From Balneolaceae bacterium (GTDB lineage: Bacteria; Bacteroidota; Rhodothermia; Balneolales; Balneolaceae), in assembly GCA_017795005.1 (NCBI GenBank), contig CP051242.1, positions 558,001 through 622,000 of the forward strand: DNA of 64,000 bases. The letters run 5' to 3'. Below are positions 51,039 through 59,938 of this stretch, piece after piece. Within the stretch, counting starts at the first letter, position 1, and each line of letters opens with the position of its first letter. A model generated the notes under the pieces. The model saw only the letters and a list, made by a program, of their open reading frames with translations, was not told the DNA's origin and made no database searches. Both the position numbers and the translations under genes were made by a program.

Positions 51039-51656
51039 ATGGCAGAGTTTATTAAGCTATATCAAGACCCGATAGATCGGAAAGCTTTACAGCGTGTTGT
51101 ACATATTTTAAGAAATGGCGGGCTAATCATTTACCCTACTGATACCGTTTATGGTCTTGGTTGCGATATTCACAATAAGAAGGCATTGGAAAAAGTCGCC
51201 CGAATTAAAGGCATGAAACTTGAAAAGGCGAACCTTTCATTTATTTGTTCTGATTTAAAAAATCTTTCAGACCATGTGAGTCAGATTGAAACCAAGACAT
51301 TTAAAATCCTGAAACGTTCTTTACCGGGACCATATACCTTTATATTGCCCGGAAGTAACGACTTGCCTACTGCTTTTAAAAAGAAGAAAACTGTTGGTAT
51401 TCGTGTACCAGATCATCCTATCGCACTTGCATTGGTCGAGGAATTAGGGAATCCTATTGTTTCCACATCCATTAAAGATGAGGATGAAGTACTTGAATAC
51501 ACGACAGATCCGGAACTTATTTTTGAAAAATGGCAACACCAGGTTGATGTTGTAATTGATGGTGGTTTTGGGGGCAATGAACCTTCTACCGTGATTGATT
51601 TAACCGGATATGAGCCTGTTTTAATACGGGAAGGAAAAGGCGAACCGATACTATAA
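51039..51656 (+). CDS. YrdC/Sua5-family protein, YciO-like
   Basis: 205 residues, one YrdC fold without the C-terminal Sua5 domain. Motifs: I-I-Y-P-T-D-T-V-Y-G-L-G near residue 30, R-I-K-G-M-K near 57, L-P-G-P-Y-T-F-I-L near 99 and V-S-T-S near 142. Family members make threonylcarbamoyl-AMP for tRNA t6A. The K-G-M-K (rather than KGRP) and L-S-F-I-C segments look more like the YciO branch, whose role is less certain. A real TsaC/Sua5 may be elsewhere in the genome. Confidence 0.85.
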   Translation: MAEFIKLYQDPIDRKALQRVVHILRNGGLIIYPTDTVYGLGCDIHNKKALEKVARIKGMKLEKANLSFICSDLKNLSDHVSQIETKTFKILKRSLPGPYTFILPGSNDLPTAFKKKKTVGIRVPDHPIALALVEELGNPIVSTSIKDEDEVLEYTTDPELIFEKWQHQVDVVIDGGFGGNEPSTVIDLTGYEPVLIREGKGEPIL

Positions 51657-51664
51657 ATGATGAG

Positions 51665-52501
51665 ATGAAGAAGATTTATATGGCCATACTGATGCTTTTA
51701 GGAATTAGCTCGTTACTTATTGGGCAGGAGTATTCGGCTATGACTTATAATATCAGATATAATACCCCTAATGATGGCGAAAACTGGTGGGAGCTGAGAA
51801 AGGATTGGGTTGCAGACGTAATCAATTTTTATAGTCCGGTTGTGCTGGGTATACAAGAAGGTTTAGAAGAGCAGGTTAGTTATTTAGATAGTGTACTTAT
51901 TGGCTACAACTATATAGGTGTTGGAAGAGATGACGGAAAAACTTCAGGTGAATATGCCGCAATATTTTATGACACTGAAAAGGTGGTCGTAATCTCCAGC
52001 GGTACCTTCTGGCTTTCTGAAACGCCGGATGTTCCTTCATTTGGATGGGGAGCTAATTTCAGACGGATTTCTACATGGGCAAAATTTAAATCAAAAACTT
52101 CTGAACATGAATTTTGGGTGTTCAACGCTCATTATGATCACGAGACTCCATTAGCAAGATTAAACGGGACACAACTTATACTCGATAATATTAAGGAGTG
52201 GAACACACAAGATTTACCAGTAATTGTGTTGGGAGATTTAAACGCAACTCCTGAAGCTCCACCAATTACATTATTAAGCTCTGAGTTGAAAGATTCAAAA
52301 CTGGTATCTGAATTCAATCCAATAGGACCAGAAGGAACATACAATGGTTTTGATGTTTCACATCCGCTGGATGACCGGATAGATTATATTTTTGTTGATG
52401 AGCAAATCACCGTAAAGAAGTATGCTGTTATTTCAGAAACCAGAGATAATCGAACACCTTCAGATCACCTTCCGGTTTATATAGAGTTTATTATCCATTA
52501 A
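51665..52501 (+). CDS. exported endonuclease/exonuclease/phosphatase-family hydrolase
   Basis: 278 residues with a signal peptide (cut near L-I-G-Q-E). EEP motifs: M-T-Y-N-I-R-Y, I-Q-E-G (catalytic Glu), N-A-H-Y-D-H, V-L-G-D-L-N-A-T-P and S-D-H-L-P-V. W-W-E-L-R-K close to the start resembles the subgroup often seen in carbohydrate-utilisation loci. It likely acts on a phosphodiester or sugar phosphate in the periplasm. It starts 9 nt after the YciO gene, so they may share an mRNA. Confidence 0.88.
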   Translation: MKKIYMAILMLLGISSLLIGQEYSAMTYNIRYNTPNDGENWWELRKDWVADVINFYSPVVLGIQEGLEEQVSYLDSVLIGYNYIGVGRDDGKTSGEYAAIFYDTEKVVVISSGTFWLSETPDVPSFGWGANFRRISTWAKFKSKTSEHEFWVFNAHYDHETPLARLNGTQLILDNIKEWNTQDLPVIVLGDLNATPEAPPITLLSSELKDSKLVSEFNPIGPEGTYNGFDVSHPLDDRIDYIFVDEQITVKKYAVISETRDNRTPSDHLPVYIEFIIH

Positions 52502-52580
52502 AGAATACCTATTTCGGGCGATCGAATCTCAAATTACATCCTGATAAGTTTTAAATAATCGAAAACGAATATCAGGAGTT

Positions 52581-53459
52581 ATGAAAAAGTTTCTATTTGT
52601 ATTAGCAGGTTTTTTGTTGATAAGCTCATCATTTACTTATGCCCAAAAAACCTATCAATCTATCCTTTCGGATCCATCAAAAGTAAATGACGGATATATC
52701 GGACTCACTTATTTTGGTGTTGATGCTGGTTTTGGCAACACGTCAGGTGCATCCGTTTTAAGCGTGGGTGCCGATGTCCTTTACCCGATAAATGATAAGA
52801 TAAAAATTGACGGTATTGCCTGGTATTCATTGTTTTCACTTGCAAAAGAAGGTCCGGCATTCTTATTGAACCCGGGTGTGGAATTTACTTTCAAAAGTAA
52901 TTCAAAACGTCAGGACGTTCCGGTACTGTTAAGTTTTACAACAGAAACAGATTGGTTTAAAGGGGAACAAATTTCGGCTTGGAGCTCGGTAACCTTACCG
53001 GGAAATATGCAAACTGACTACGCAGCGCGGGGTGGATTATACCTGAGAAATAGCGCTTTGGAATATGAAGAAGGTACGACATATTACGATATCACTAACT
53101 TATTTCATGCTGGAGTTTATGCCGGGATTGGGAGAAGCCAGAAGTTCTATTTGCATGTTCAGGACAGCGATGGAAATATATTTGCAGCAGGAAGGTTTTT
53201 ACGTACCTATGCTGATGTCTTGATCTTACCCACAACCGTCGACTTGGAGTTGAGTGGTACACCAACCAAAGAAGTATCTGGAACATTAGGCTGGAGATTA
53301 GGAGCGGTACTTCAGCTAGTTCCGTTTTCAAAAGAAAATAACTTTGACCGAAAAATAGGGTTCTTAGGGAATATGATCTGGAGACTTGAATTTGGTCAGC
53401 GTCCTCTTGACGGATTCTTTGTTACGACTGGACTTAGCTGGGGGCTAAAAAAACTTTAG
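52581..53459 (+). CDS. probable outer-membrane or periplasmic beta-barrel-like protein
   Basis: 292 residues with a clear signal peptide (cut near T-Y-A-Q-K). The body alternates hydrophobic and polar residues in short strands with glycines and aromatic ends (G-Y-I-G-L-T-Y-F-G-V-D-A-G-F-G, L-G-W-R-L-G-A-V-L-Q-L), and the last strand ends in G-L-S-W-G-L-K-K-L. This is consistent with a small barrel. I do not recognise the family. Confidence 0.65.
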   Translation: MKKFLFVLAGFLLISSSFTYAQKTYQSILSDPSKVNDGYIGLTYFGVDAGFGNTSGASVLSVGADVLYPINDKIKIDGIAWYSLFSLAKEGPAFLLNPGVEFTFKSNSKRQDVPVLLSFTTETDWFKGEQISAWSSVTLPGNMQTDYAARGGLYLRNSALEYEEGTTYYDITNLFHAGVYAGIGRSQKFYLHVQDSDGNIFAAGRFLRTYADVLILPTTVDLELSGTPTKEVSGTLGWRLGAVLQLVPFSKENNFDRKIGFLGNMIWRLEFGQRPLDGFFVTTGLSWGLKKL

Positions 53460-53486
53460 AGCGGGCGATTTGAATATTCCAATAAA

Positions 53487-53527
53487 TAAAAAACCCTTCC
53501 CAAAAATACTTTGGGAAGGGTTTTAAG
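53487..53527. terminator. bidirectional terminator hairpin
   Basis: Perfect 15-bp stem AAAACCCTTCCCAAA (53490-53504) / TTTGGGAAGGGTTTT (53510-53524), loop AATAC, with A/T runs on both sides. It serves the two convergent genes. Confidence 0.93.
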
Positions 53528-53556
53528 CATAGATGACCACTTTGCTTTATTTATTA

Positions 53557-54783
53557 TCAGGCTGTCAACTTATTAGCTGCAGACATGACAAAGTCTTTAA
53601 TCGCTTCAAATGCGTTTAATGTTTTCTCAATATGAGCATCATTATGAGCTGCTGTAGGAATCAAACGAATTAACACAATTCCTTTTGGTACTACAGGGTA
53701 AGAAACTCCACTCACAAAAACACCATGTTCTTCACGAAGCTTTCTCATAATATCCATACATAAGTCGGTACTTCCCTGAGTTAAAACGGGAGTAACAGGA
53801 CTTTCAGATGGTAACACATTATATCCTATTTTCTGAAGACCTTCACGAAGCTTGAGCGTATTCTCCCAAAGCTTTTCTCTCCATTCAGGATGGTCCTTAA
53901 TTAACTGAAGTCTTTTTCTTGCAGTAGCAACAATTGGCAGTGGAAGAGATTTGGCAAAAATCTGACTTCTTACATTAGCACGTAAAAAGGTAATTACTCT
54001 TGGTTCAGAAGCAACAAACGCACCAATAAGGGCTCCGGCTTTTGCAAAAGTACCAAAATAAATATCGATTCCGTCCTGGCAACCCAACTGAGTTCCTGTA
54101 CCAGATCCGTCTTCACCAAGAGTACCGAAACCATGAGCATCATCAACTAAAAGTCGGAATGGAACTTCTTTTTTAAGTTCAATGATTTCTTTCAGGATTC
54201 CGAGGTCTCCTGTCATTCCAAAAACACCCTCAGTGATTACAAGAATGGAAGAATTATCTTTCTTTTTTTCAGCTGCTCTGTAAAGTTGCTTTTTGAAACT
54301 CTCAATGTCGTTATGCTTGAATACTGATTTATCACACATAGCTAATTGCTTTCCGTCAACAATACATGCATGACTTAGCTCATCGTAAATCAGGAAATCG
54401 TTTCTGTCTACTAAAGAGTGTATCACACTCATTATTCCCTGGTATCCAAAGTTGAGTAATAAAGCTTCGGGCTTATGAATGAATTCAGCGAGTTCTTTCT
54501 CAAGTGCTTCATGTTCATCAGAGTTACCGGTCATAAGACGGGCACCCATAGGAGCGCTTAACGAGTATTTAGCGGTTGCTTCGGCATCAACCTTTTTAAC
54601 TTCTTCATTACTCCCAATACCGAGATAATCGTTTATGCTCCAAACGACCATATCTTTACCGTTAAATTTCATCTCGGGTCCGAGAGGTCCTTCCAGTTTT
54701 GGGAAAGTATAATATCCGTATCCATCAGAAGTAAATGCGCCTAATGGTCCGGGTCTTTTTTCAAGTTTGTCAAATAAATCCAT
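53557..54783 (-). CDS. PLP-dependent alpha-oxoamine synthase-like enzyme (SPT/KBL family)
   Basis: 408 residues, fold-type I PLP enzyme. N-D-Y-L-G-I (51-56), the S-H-A-C-I-V-D-G region (137-144), V-D-D-A-H-G-F-G (213-220) with the cofactor-pairing Asp, and F-G-T-F-A-K with Lys248 as the aldimine lysine are all present. Relatives condense an amino acid with an acyl-CoA (serine palmitoyltransferase, KBL, BioF). The G-P-L-G and F-P-K-L-E-G-P front end is the form common in Bacteroidota proteins often named serine palmitoyltransferase. The lysine motif is T-F-A-K rather than T-L-S-K. A sphingolipid role is plausible but not shown. Confidence 0.82.
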   Translation of the reverse strand: MDLFDKLEKRPGPLGAFTSDGYGYYTFPKLEGPLGPEMKFNGKDMVVWSINDYLGIGSNEEVKKVDAEATAKYSLSAPMGARLMTGNSDEHEALEKELAEFIHKPEALLLNFGYQGIMSVIHSLVDRNDFLIYDELSHACIVDGKQLAMCDKSVFKHNDIESFKKQLYRAAEKKKDNSSILVITEGVFGMTGDLGILKEIIELKKEVPFRLLVDDAHGFGTLGEDGSGTGTQLGCQDGIDIYFGTFAKAGALIGAFVASEPRVITFLRANVRSQIFAKSLPLPIVATARKRLQLIKDHPEWREKLWENTLKLREGLQKIGYNVLPSESPVTPVLTQGSTDLCMDIMRKLREEHGVFVSGVSYPVVPKGIVLIRLIPTAAHNDAHIEKTLNAFEAIKDFVMSAANKLTA

Positions 54784-54872
54784 GCAAAGAGACTTCAGTA
54801 ATCAAATTTAGTTACAAAGACTTTGTGTCTTAAGAGGTAAAAATAAGGAAATATCAACCCAAGTAAAAAAGT

Positions 54873-56231
54873 TTAAAAATCAGGTTTTAGGATGAAAAGT
54901 CCATCTTCAATATCACTCGCAATTATAATTCCGCTTTCAAAAAAAGGATAATTACTCCAGTTTCCTTGATAGGTAAGATTATTATTACTTGGCAAAGTAG
55001 GTTGAGTATCAAAAAAACCCTCAGGGATTAGTTCAGCATTAGAAAGGTTGCCAAGTTTTAGTGCTCTTAATCCTGATGTATAATTAGATTGATAAACAAT
55101 ATTATCTTTTACGTATAGATTGTGATCTATTGAAGAAGTACTGTGTGTATAATAATCGATAAAAACAGGATCATCCAGATCGCTTACATCCCAGATATAC
55201 GTTCTGGTTTCTCTTCCGAGGTTGCGTTCGTCTAATTCATCATTCATCAAAAAATAAGTCTGGTCTTCAGTAAGCCATCCCTGATGCGAATACTGCATCT
55301 GGGAAACACCACTAAACCCAATGGTAGAAGGAGCTGTCTTATCAGAAACATCGGTTATTACCACAGCACCTTCCGCGGAACTGAAACATACTTCCTTACC
55401 AACATGTTCAGAATCCGGACCATCATAAGTAATACACTGGGTATCATGGATATATCCTATGCCTGCATTGACAGACGAAGGCAAATCAGTATCAGGATCA
55501 AAAAAGCATCCGGCAAAGGTCGGCTCTAATGGAGTATTAATATCGATAATATGAAGCCCGGTCTCTTGTCTTGAACCACAAACTTCGGCGGATGTAACTC
55601 CGGCTGCATAGGCAAAGCCACTTTCTTCATTGATCACAATGTTATGAGCATTTGCTAAACGTTCATATAAAGTATCATGTGCGAATGTGAGAAATTCCCC
55701 TGCATAAGAACGGAGTTTTGTTAGATCAAATACCTGCATACCATGTGCTTGACCGTCACTTACAACAAACATATGGTTGTCAAATACTTTCATATCCCGC
55801 CAAACTGATCCTTGAGTAAGTGACTGAGCAGCTTCCGTTTCTCCAATACCAATGATGCATGCGGGATAAGCCTGATCAAAATCTGCAATTTTATATTTAG
55901 CATTCAATCTTGATTCGGGAAGTTTTCCAATTACTACAGGATTATTTGGATCTGAAACATCTACAAAGCTAACTCCATCAGTGAGACCAACTAATGCATA
56001 TTCTTTATTTGTCTGAGGGTCGGTCCACCCCCAAATATCATTTAATCGTGTGCCACCAAGATCCTGAGTTGGAACGTGAGCATATAAATCAAAATTTTCG
56101 CATGGGTAAGTATCTAAAGCGAGCCCATCAATACATTTAAAACTAGCCTCAGAAGGAGAATTCTTTTCTTTACAGCTTAAAAAGAGAAGAAAAAGAAATA
56201 AACAAAAAAGTTGATGTATGGAAAATCTCAT
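54873..56231 (-). CDS. LVIVD-repeat (choice-of-anchor B) lipoprotein
   Basis: 452 residues; lipobox L-F-L-S-C near residue 20. Propeller-like repeats with the choice-of-anchor B pattern: N-D-I-W-G-W-T-D, Y-A-L-V-G-L-T-D-G-V-S-F-V-D-V-S-D-P, L-H-I-I-D-I-N-T-P-L-E-P, V-V-I-T-D-V-S-D-K and Y-I-W-D-V-S-D-L-D-D-P. It is probably surface-bound; in relatives the domain accompanies various C-terminal anchors, none of which is seen here. Function unknown. Confidence 0.88.
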   Translation of the reverse strand: MRFSIHQLFCLFLFLLFLSCKEKNSPSEASFKCIDGLALDTYPCENFDLYAHVPTQDLGGTRLNDIWGWTDPQTNKEYALVGLTDGVSFVDVSDPNNPVVIGKLPESRLNAKYKIADFDQAYPACIIGIGETEAAQSLTQGSVWRDMKVFDNHMFVVSDGQAHGMQVFDLTKLRSYAGEFLTFAHDTLYERLANAHNIVINEESGFAYAAGVTSAEVCGSRQETGLHIIDINTPLEPTFAGCFFDPDTDLPSSVNAGIGYIHDTQCITYDGPDSEHVGKEVCFSSAEGAVVITDVSDKTAPSTIGFSGVSQMQYSHQGWLTEDQTYFLMNDELDERNLGRETRTYIWDVSDLDDPVFIDYYTHSTSSIDHNLYVKDNIVYQSNYTSGLRALKLGNLSNAELIPEGFFDTQPTLPSNNNLTYQGNWSNYPFFESGIIIASDIEDGLFILKPDF

Positions 56232-56340
56232 ACAAACACCCGGGTATTAAAATTATTACTGGAACAGAACAAATATTAATGTGTGAATTATAAACGTACT
56301 GAATACATTATAGTATGTAATCATATAAACAGAGTAAAGT

Positions 56341-56865
56341 ATGTTTCTAATTCTGAAATACATTTCAAAGCTATTAAAAGCATTGGCCTCGGAAGCTTCT
56401 CCGGGACAAATAGCAGGAGGGTTTATTCTAGGGATGATTATTGGGTTAACCCCTTTGATGTCTCTTCATAATCTTGTAATTGTTATACTTATTATCATTT
56501 TAAAAGTAAATTTTGGGATGGCAATTCTGAGTTTCCTGATTTTCAGCGGGATAGCATATCTGGCGGATCCTGTATTTCACAATTTTGGAATATGGTTATT
56601 GGAAAAAGAAAGTTTGCAGGCAATCTGGACGAGCATGTATGACAATGAATTCTGGGCGATCACAAAATTTTATAATACAGTAGTTCTGGGAAGCTTTCTA
56701 ATCGCTCTGATTTTATGTATTCCCATGTTTCCACTTACCAGAGTTGGTGTAGTTCAATATCGGAAACATATTCATGAGCGTGTGATGAAAACGAAAGCGA
56801 TGAAGTGGTTGAAGGGAACAAAGTTGTACACTGTCTATAATACATACCAAAAGGTGAGAGGCTGA
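56341..56865 (+). CDS. TIGR03546-family (DUF2062-like) membrane protein
   Basis: 174 residues. About four membrane helices, with the sequence Q-I-A-G-G-F-I-L-G-M-I-I-G-L-T-P and a C-terminal cytoplasmic helix (H-E-R-V-M-K-T-K-A-M-K-W). The match to the TIGR03546 type rests on this front part and on the partner that follows one base after its stop. No biochemical function is established for the pair. Confidence 0.8.
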   Translation: MFLILKYISKLLKALASEASPGQIAGGFILGMIIGLTPLMSLHNLVIVILIIILKVNFGMAILSFLIFSGIAYLADPVFHNFGIWLLEKESLQAIWTSMYDNEFWAITKFYNTVVLGSFLIALILCIPMFPLTRVGVVQYRKHIHERVMKTKAMKWLKGTKLYTVYNTYQKVRG

Positions 56866-56866
56866 T

Positions 56867-58714
56867 ATGAGAATCAAAGGACTTATTTTTGTAGCGGTAA
56901 TAATAGGATTGGTATTTCTGGCCAGTTGGATTAGCGTAGATTCTTATCTGGAATCAGAAATTGAATATCAGGCGAGTTTGGCAAATGGAGCATTAGTAGA
57001 AATTGATGGATTAGAATTAAGCCTGGTTGATTTAAAAGTCAGATGGGACAGGTTACAGATAACAAATCCTGAAAATACATGGGAAAATTCGTTTGAAACC
57101 GGTGAAGCTGAACTGGACTTCCTGTTTTGGCCGGCACTTTGGGAACGGGTAATAATTGAAGATATAATATTTAAGGATTTCCGGTTTGATTCTGAACGTG
57201 AAACCGATGGTTATTTCGAAATACCCGTTAATGAAGATGGAGAGCAAGCAGAACCCGGATTTCTAACTACAATAATCAGTGATATCACATCCGAAGTTTC
57301 TGCAAATGCGGAAACGAAATTTCTGGATATTAAAGCAGATGTAAATGTCGATAGCTTACTAGCGATATTAAATCTTCAGGCTCCCAATAAAATTGATTCT
57401 TTAAAAAATGGATTAGAACAAAAGTACTCAAAGTGGGATAGTACGTTTACCAATACAGATATAAATCAGGAGATAGCGGGTATTAAAAAAACGATTGATG
57501 CTATCAATATCAAAAATATAAAAGCCGTAGATAAAGTAGTTGCTTCAATTAAAAACGTTGAAAAGCTTACAAAGCAGGTTGATTCCTTAAGAACAAAAGC
57601 TCAAACTATCAGAAATGACTTTCAGGAAGATTTTGGAGATGCCAGATTCAGCGTTGGTAGAATCGATAACTGGATAAGAAATGATTATGATCGGGCTCTT
57701 AAGCTTGCAAAGCTTCCTACTATTGATGCTCAAAACATTGCTCAAACACTATTTGGTCAGGAGCTATTCTCCGATTATGCAGGATATCTGGAATATGCTG
57801 CAATTGCACGAGAATATAGTAGCAGGCTCACAGGCGGGGAAGATGAAGAAAAGATTGCCCGTTATGAAGGAAAAGATTACAAATTCAGCGATAAATATGA
57901 CTGGCCACGACTGTGGATTCAAAACATTGATATCTCCGGAGAAACGAAGACGGCTATTCAATTAGCAGGTAAAATTACGAATATCAGTAGTAATCAAAGT
58001 AAAACAAAAGAGCCAATTAAGTTTGATCTGGGTGGGGCAGATGATGGAAATAGAAGCGTAAAGGTAACAGGTGAGTTTAATTATCTGGGTGAAGATCCAA
58101 AGGAGAATATTCGGTTTGAATATGCCGGTTTTAATCTGGCAGGCACAAAACTTTCTCCTTCAGAATTACTACCCTATGAATTAGTTGAAGGAACAGGACA
58201 AATTGCGGCTGAAGTAAACATAATAGATCGCAGAATCGACAGCCGTATCGACTATAAAAACCAGGGATTGCAATTCGATTTTGGAGAAAACCCTTCCCAG
58301 GGACGGGTTCAACGATTGATAAGAGATGCTGTATCCAGCGCTGATCAAATCAATGTTACAGCATTAGTTGATAATGTAGACGGACCTCTAAAGATTCGAA
58401 TTCGCTCAAATATTGATGACCTGTTTGTAAATGCATTAAAAAGTACGGTGAGCAAAGAAGTAGATCAGGCTCGGGCAAGAATTGAGAATGAAGTTCAGCA
58501 AAGAATAGGAGACAGAAAAGAAGAATTACTTGCTTTTAAAGATGAGAAAGAAGCAGAAATTCGCCAGGAATACGATAAACTGGAAGCCAAAGTAAATGAA
58601 CAGCTTAAATTGGTAGAGCAGAAAAAAGAAGAACTAGAAAAGCGCAAAAAAGAGATTGAAGAAGAATTGAAAAAGAAAGCGGCAGATGCTCTTAAAAAGC
58701 GAATCGGTTTTTAA
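56867..58714 (+). CDS. TIGR03545-family AsmA-like envelope protein
   Basis: 615 residues. An N-terminal anchor helix (about 4-24) precedes an AsmA-like region (V-E-I-D-G-L-E-L-S-L, L-D-F-L-F-W-P-A-L-W-E-R-V-I-I-E-D-I). A helical part (about 160-300) and a second beta-rich part (I-A-A-E-V-N-I-I-D-R-R) follow. The last ~90 residues are a Lys/Glu-rich coiled coil (K-D-E-K-E-A-E-I-R, K-K-E-E-L-E-K-R). AsmA-like proteins in other bacteria carry lipids between membranes, so lipid handling is a reasonable guess. Translation is coupled to TIGR03546. Confidence 0.82.
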   Translation: MRIKGLIFVAVIIGLVFLASWISVDSYLESEIEYQASLANGALVEIDGLELSLVDLKVRWDRLQITNPENTWENSFETGEAELDFLFWPALWERVIIEDIIFKDFRFDSERETDGYFEIPVNEDGEQAEPGFLTTIISDITSEVSANAETKFLDIKADVNVDSLLAILNLQAPNKIDSLKNGLEQKYSKWDSTFTNTDINQEIAGIKKTIDAINIKNIKAVDKVVASIKNVEKLTKQVDSLRTKAQTIRNDFQEDFGDARFSVGRIDNWIRNDYDRALKLAKLPTIDAQNIAQTLFGQELFSDYAGYLEYAAIAREYSSRLTGGEDEEKIARYEGKDYKFSDKYDWPRLWIQNIDISGETKTAIQLAGKITNISSNQSKTKEPIKFDLGGADDGNRSVKVTGEFNYLGEDPKENIRFEYAGFNLAGTKLSPSELLPYELVEGTGQIAAEVNIIDRRIDSRIDYKNQGLQFDFGENPSQGRVQRLIRDAVSSADQINVTALVDNVDGPLKIRIRSNIDDLFVNALKSTVSKEVDQARARIENEVQQRIGDRKEELLAFKDEKEAEIRQEYDKLEAKVNEQLKLVEQKKEELEKRKKEIEEELKKKAADALKKRIGF

Positions 58715-58763
58715 TTGATATTCTTGTGATACTTTTGAGTAGTTAGAGAGCTATTATTTCTTC

Positions 58764-59360
58764 ATGAAAGTATTTAAAAAATGGTGGCTTTACCCCTTGC
58801 TGGTATTAGTTACTTATTTAGTCGCATTTCCATTTTACTTCAGGAATCCGGAAGCACCTCTATTTTTTGAGGTATATTCCCGATTCAATGGCACGCTCGA
58901 GCACATGGCTATTGATAAAAATAAAGAGCGGTTGGTAGCTAATAATGATTCGATTATTGTCGGACGAGCTGCTCCCGATTTTACCTTGAATTCATTAGAA
59001 GGTGAAGAAATTACTTTATCCGAATTCAGAGGGAAAAAGGTGCTACTTACTTTCTGGGCCTCCTGGTGCCCTACCTGTAGAGCCGAGAACAGACATCTTG
59101 CTGAAATCTATTCCGAATACAAAGAAGAGGGATTTGAAATTCTGGGAGTCTCATTAGATCGAAGCAGAACAAATTGGTTTAAGGCAGTCGAAAAAGATGG
59201 AATAACCTGGCCTCAGGTTTCAGATTTAGAGGGAGTCGATTCTGAGGCTGCTATACTATATGGTGTTTACTCAACCCCAACTACTTTTTTGATTGATAGT
59301 AGTAGAGTGGTGATTGGGAAGGATATTTTTGCGGATGAACTGAAGAACTATCTACGGTAG
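58764..59360 (+). CDS. membrane-anchored TlpA/ResA-type thioredoxin
   Basis: 198 residues. One N-terminal membrane helix (about 6-26) and a periplasmic thioredoxin domain with active site W-A-S-W-C-P-T-C near residue 96 and cis-proline in Y-S-T-P-T-T. P-D-F-T-L-N-S-L-E-G-E-E is the usual TlpA beginning. It could keep periplasmic proteins or cytochrome c thiols reduced. Its end overlaps the convergent transposase gene by 13 nt. Confidence 0.9.
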   Translation: MKVFKKWWLYPLLVLVTYLVAFPFYFRNPEAPLFFEVYSRFNGTLEHMAIDKNKERLVANNDSIIVGRAAPDFTLNSLEGEEITLSEFRGKKVLLTFWASWCPTCRAENRHLAEIYSEYKEEGFEILGVSLDRSRTNWFKAVEKDGITWPQVSDLEGVDSEAAILYGVYSTPTTFLIDSSRVVIGKDIFADELKNYLR

Positions 59361-59938
59361 AATTTGTCCTCCATCCAATTTTCGGGATTAGTTTTGATGT
59401 ATTCAGAAATGCGCTGAAAGGATTCCTCATCACGAATGATATGATCGTGGTATCTGGGTTGCCATTTGAAATCAGCTCGAATTCTACGGGCATCTTTCGT
59501 TACCCCACTTTTAAATCCCCGAATAATCGATGCCAGGTTATTGGATTGTGGACCGAATTGATTTAATGAAGACTGTTTTGATGTTCGTGGAGGCGCAATA
59601 CTTTGCGCCTCATGGCTTGGTGTTTTTTCATTTTGAGACGCAAGGTGTTGCGTCTCCACGGGTTTATCGATTATGATAATCCCATGGATATGATTGGGCA
59701 TAACCACAAACTCTCCTAATTTTACATATGGGTGATAATTTGGAATATCATTCCAGCATTGATGTGCAATTCTACCCAACTCAGATAAATTCAGTGCTGC
59801 ATCTGATATCTCTCCAAAGAAATGCTCTCTATTTTGGGTGCAGATTGTTACAAAATATGCCCCATTCCAACCGTAATTCCAGGATTTCAACCGTGTCGTT
59901 TCAGTTCGGTATTTATTCCGGAATTTTGAATTCTTCAC
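59348..59938 (-). CDS. REP-associated tyrosine transposase (RayT, Y1 family)
   Basis: 196 residues. The HUH metal motif is in M-P-N-H-I-H-G-I-I-I (H-x-H) near residues 80-90, and the catalytic Tyr near residue 181 (R-I-S-E-Y-I-K-T-N-P). The N-terminal W-N-Y-G-W-N-G-A-Y-F-V-T-I-C-T is standard for RayT proteins, which nick and join DNA at REP hairpins. There is no flanking IS end; it is a domesticated-type single gene. Two REP-like palindromes lie inside its reading frame. The upstream membrane gene overlaps its start by four bases (ATGA). Confidence 0.92.
   Translation of the reverse strand: MKNSKFRNKYRTETTRLKSWNYGWNGAYFVTICTQNREHFFGEISDAALNLSELGRIAHQCWNDIPNYHPYVKLGEFVVMPNHIHGIIIIDKPVETQHLASQNEKTPSHEAQSIAPPRTSKQSSLNQFGPQSNNLASIIRGFKSGVTKDARRIRADFKWQPRYHDHIIRDEESFQRISEYIKTNPENWMEDKFYRR
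59587..59659. repeat. REP-like palindrome doublet inside the rayT reading frame
   Basis: Two palindromes of the same design: GAGGCGCAA-TACT-TTGCGCCTC (59590-59611) and GAGACGCAA-GGTG-TTGCGTCTC (59635-59656). Both have 9-bp stems and 4-base loops, and they differ only by one base-pair swap in the stem. The outer flanks GTG (59587-59589) and CAC (59657-59659) extend the symmetry, making a BIME-like pair. It stays in frame and codes for a hydrophilic loop (about residues 94-117) between the HUH motif and the rest of the transposase. Confidence 0.85.

Noticed and set aside
57681-57965. Second protein in another frame within the TIGR03545 gene
   Set aside because: It is a shadow frame inside a conserved gene, with no start signal and atypical composition.
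59631-59656. Terminator or riboswitch-like hairpin
   Set aside because: It is inside a reading frame, has no T-run, and a twin palindrome sits 36 nt away, so a REP pair explains it better.
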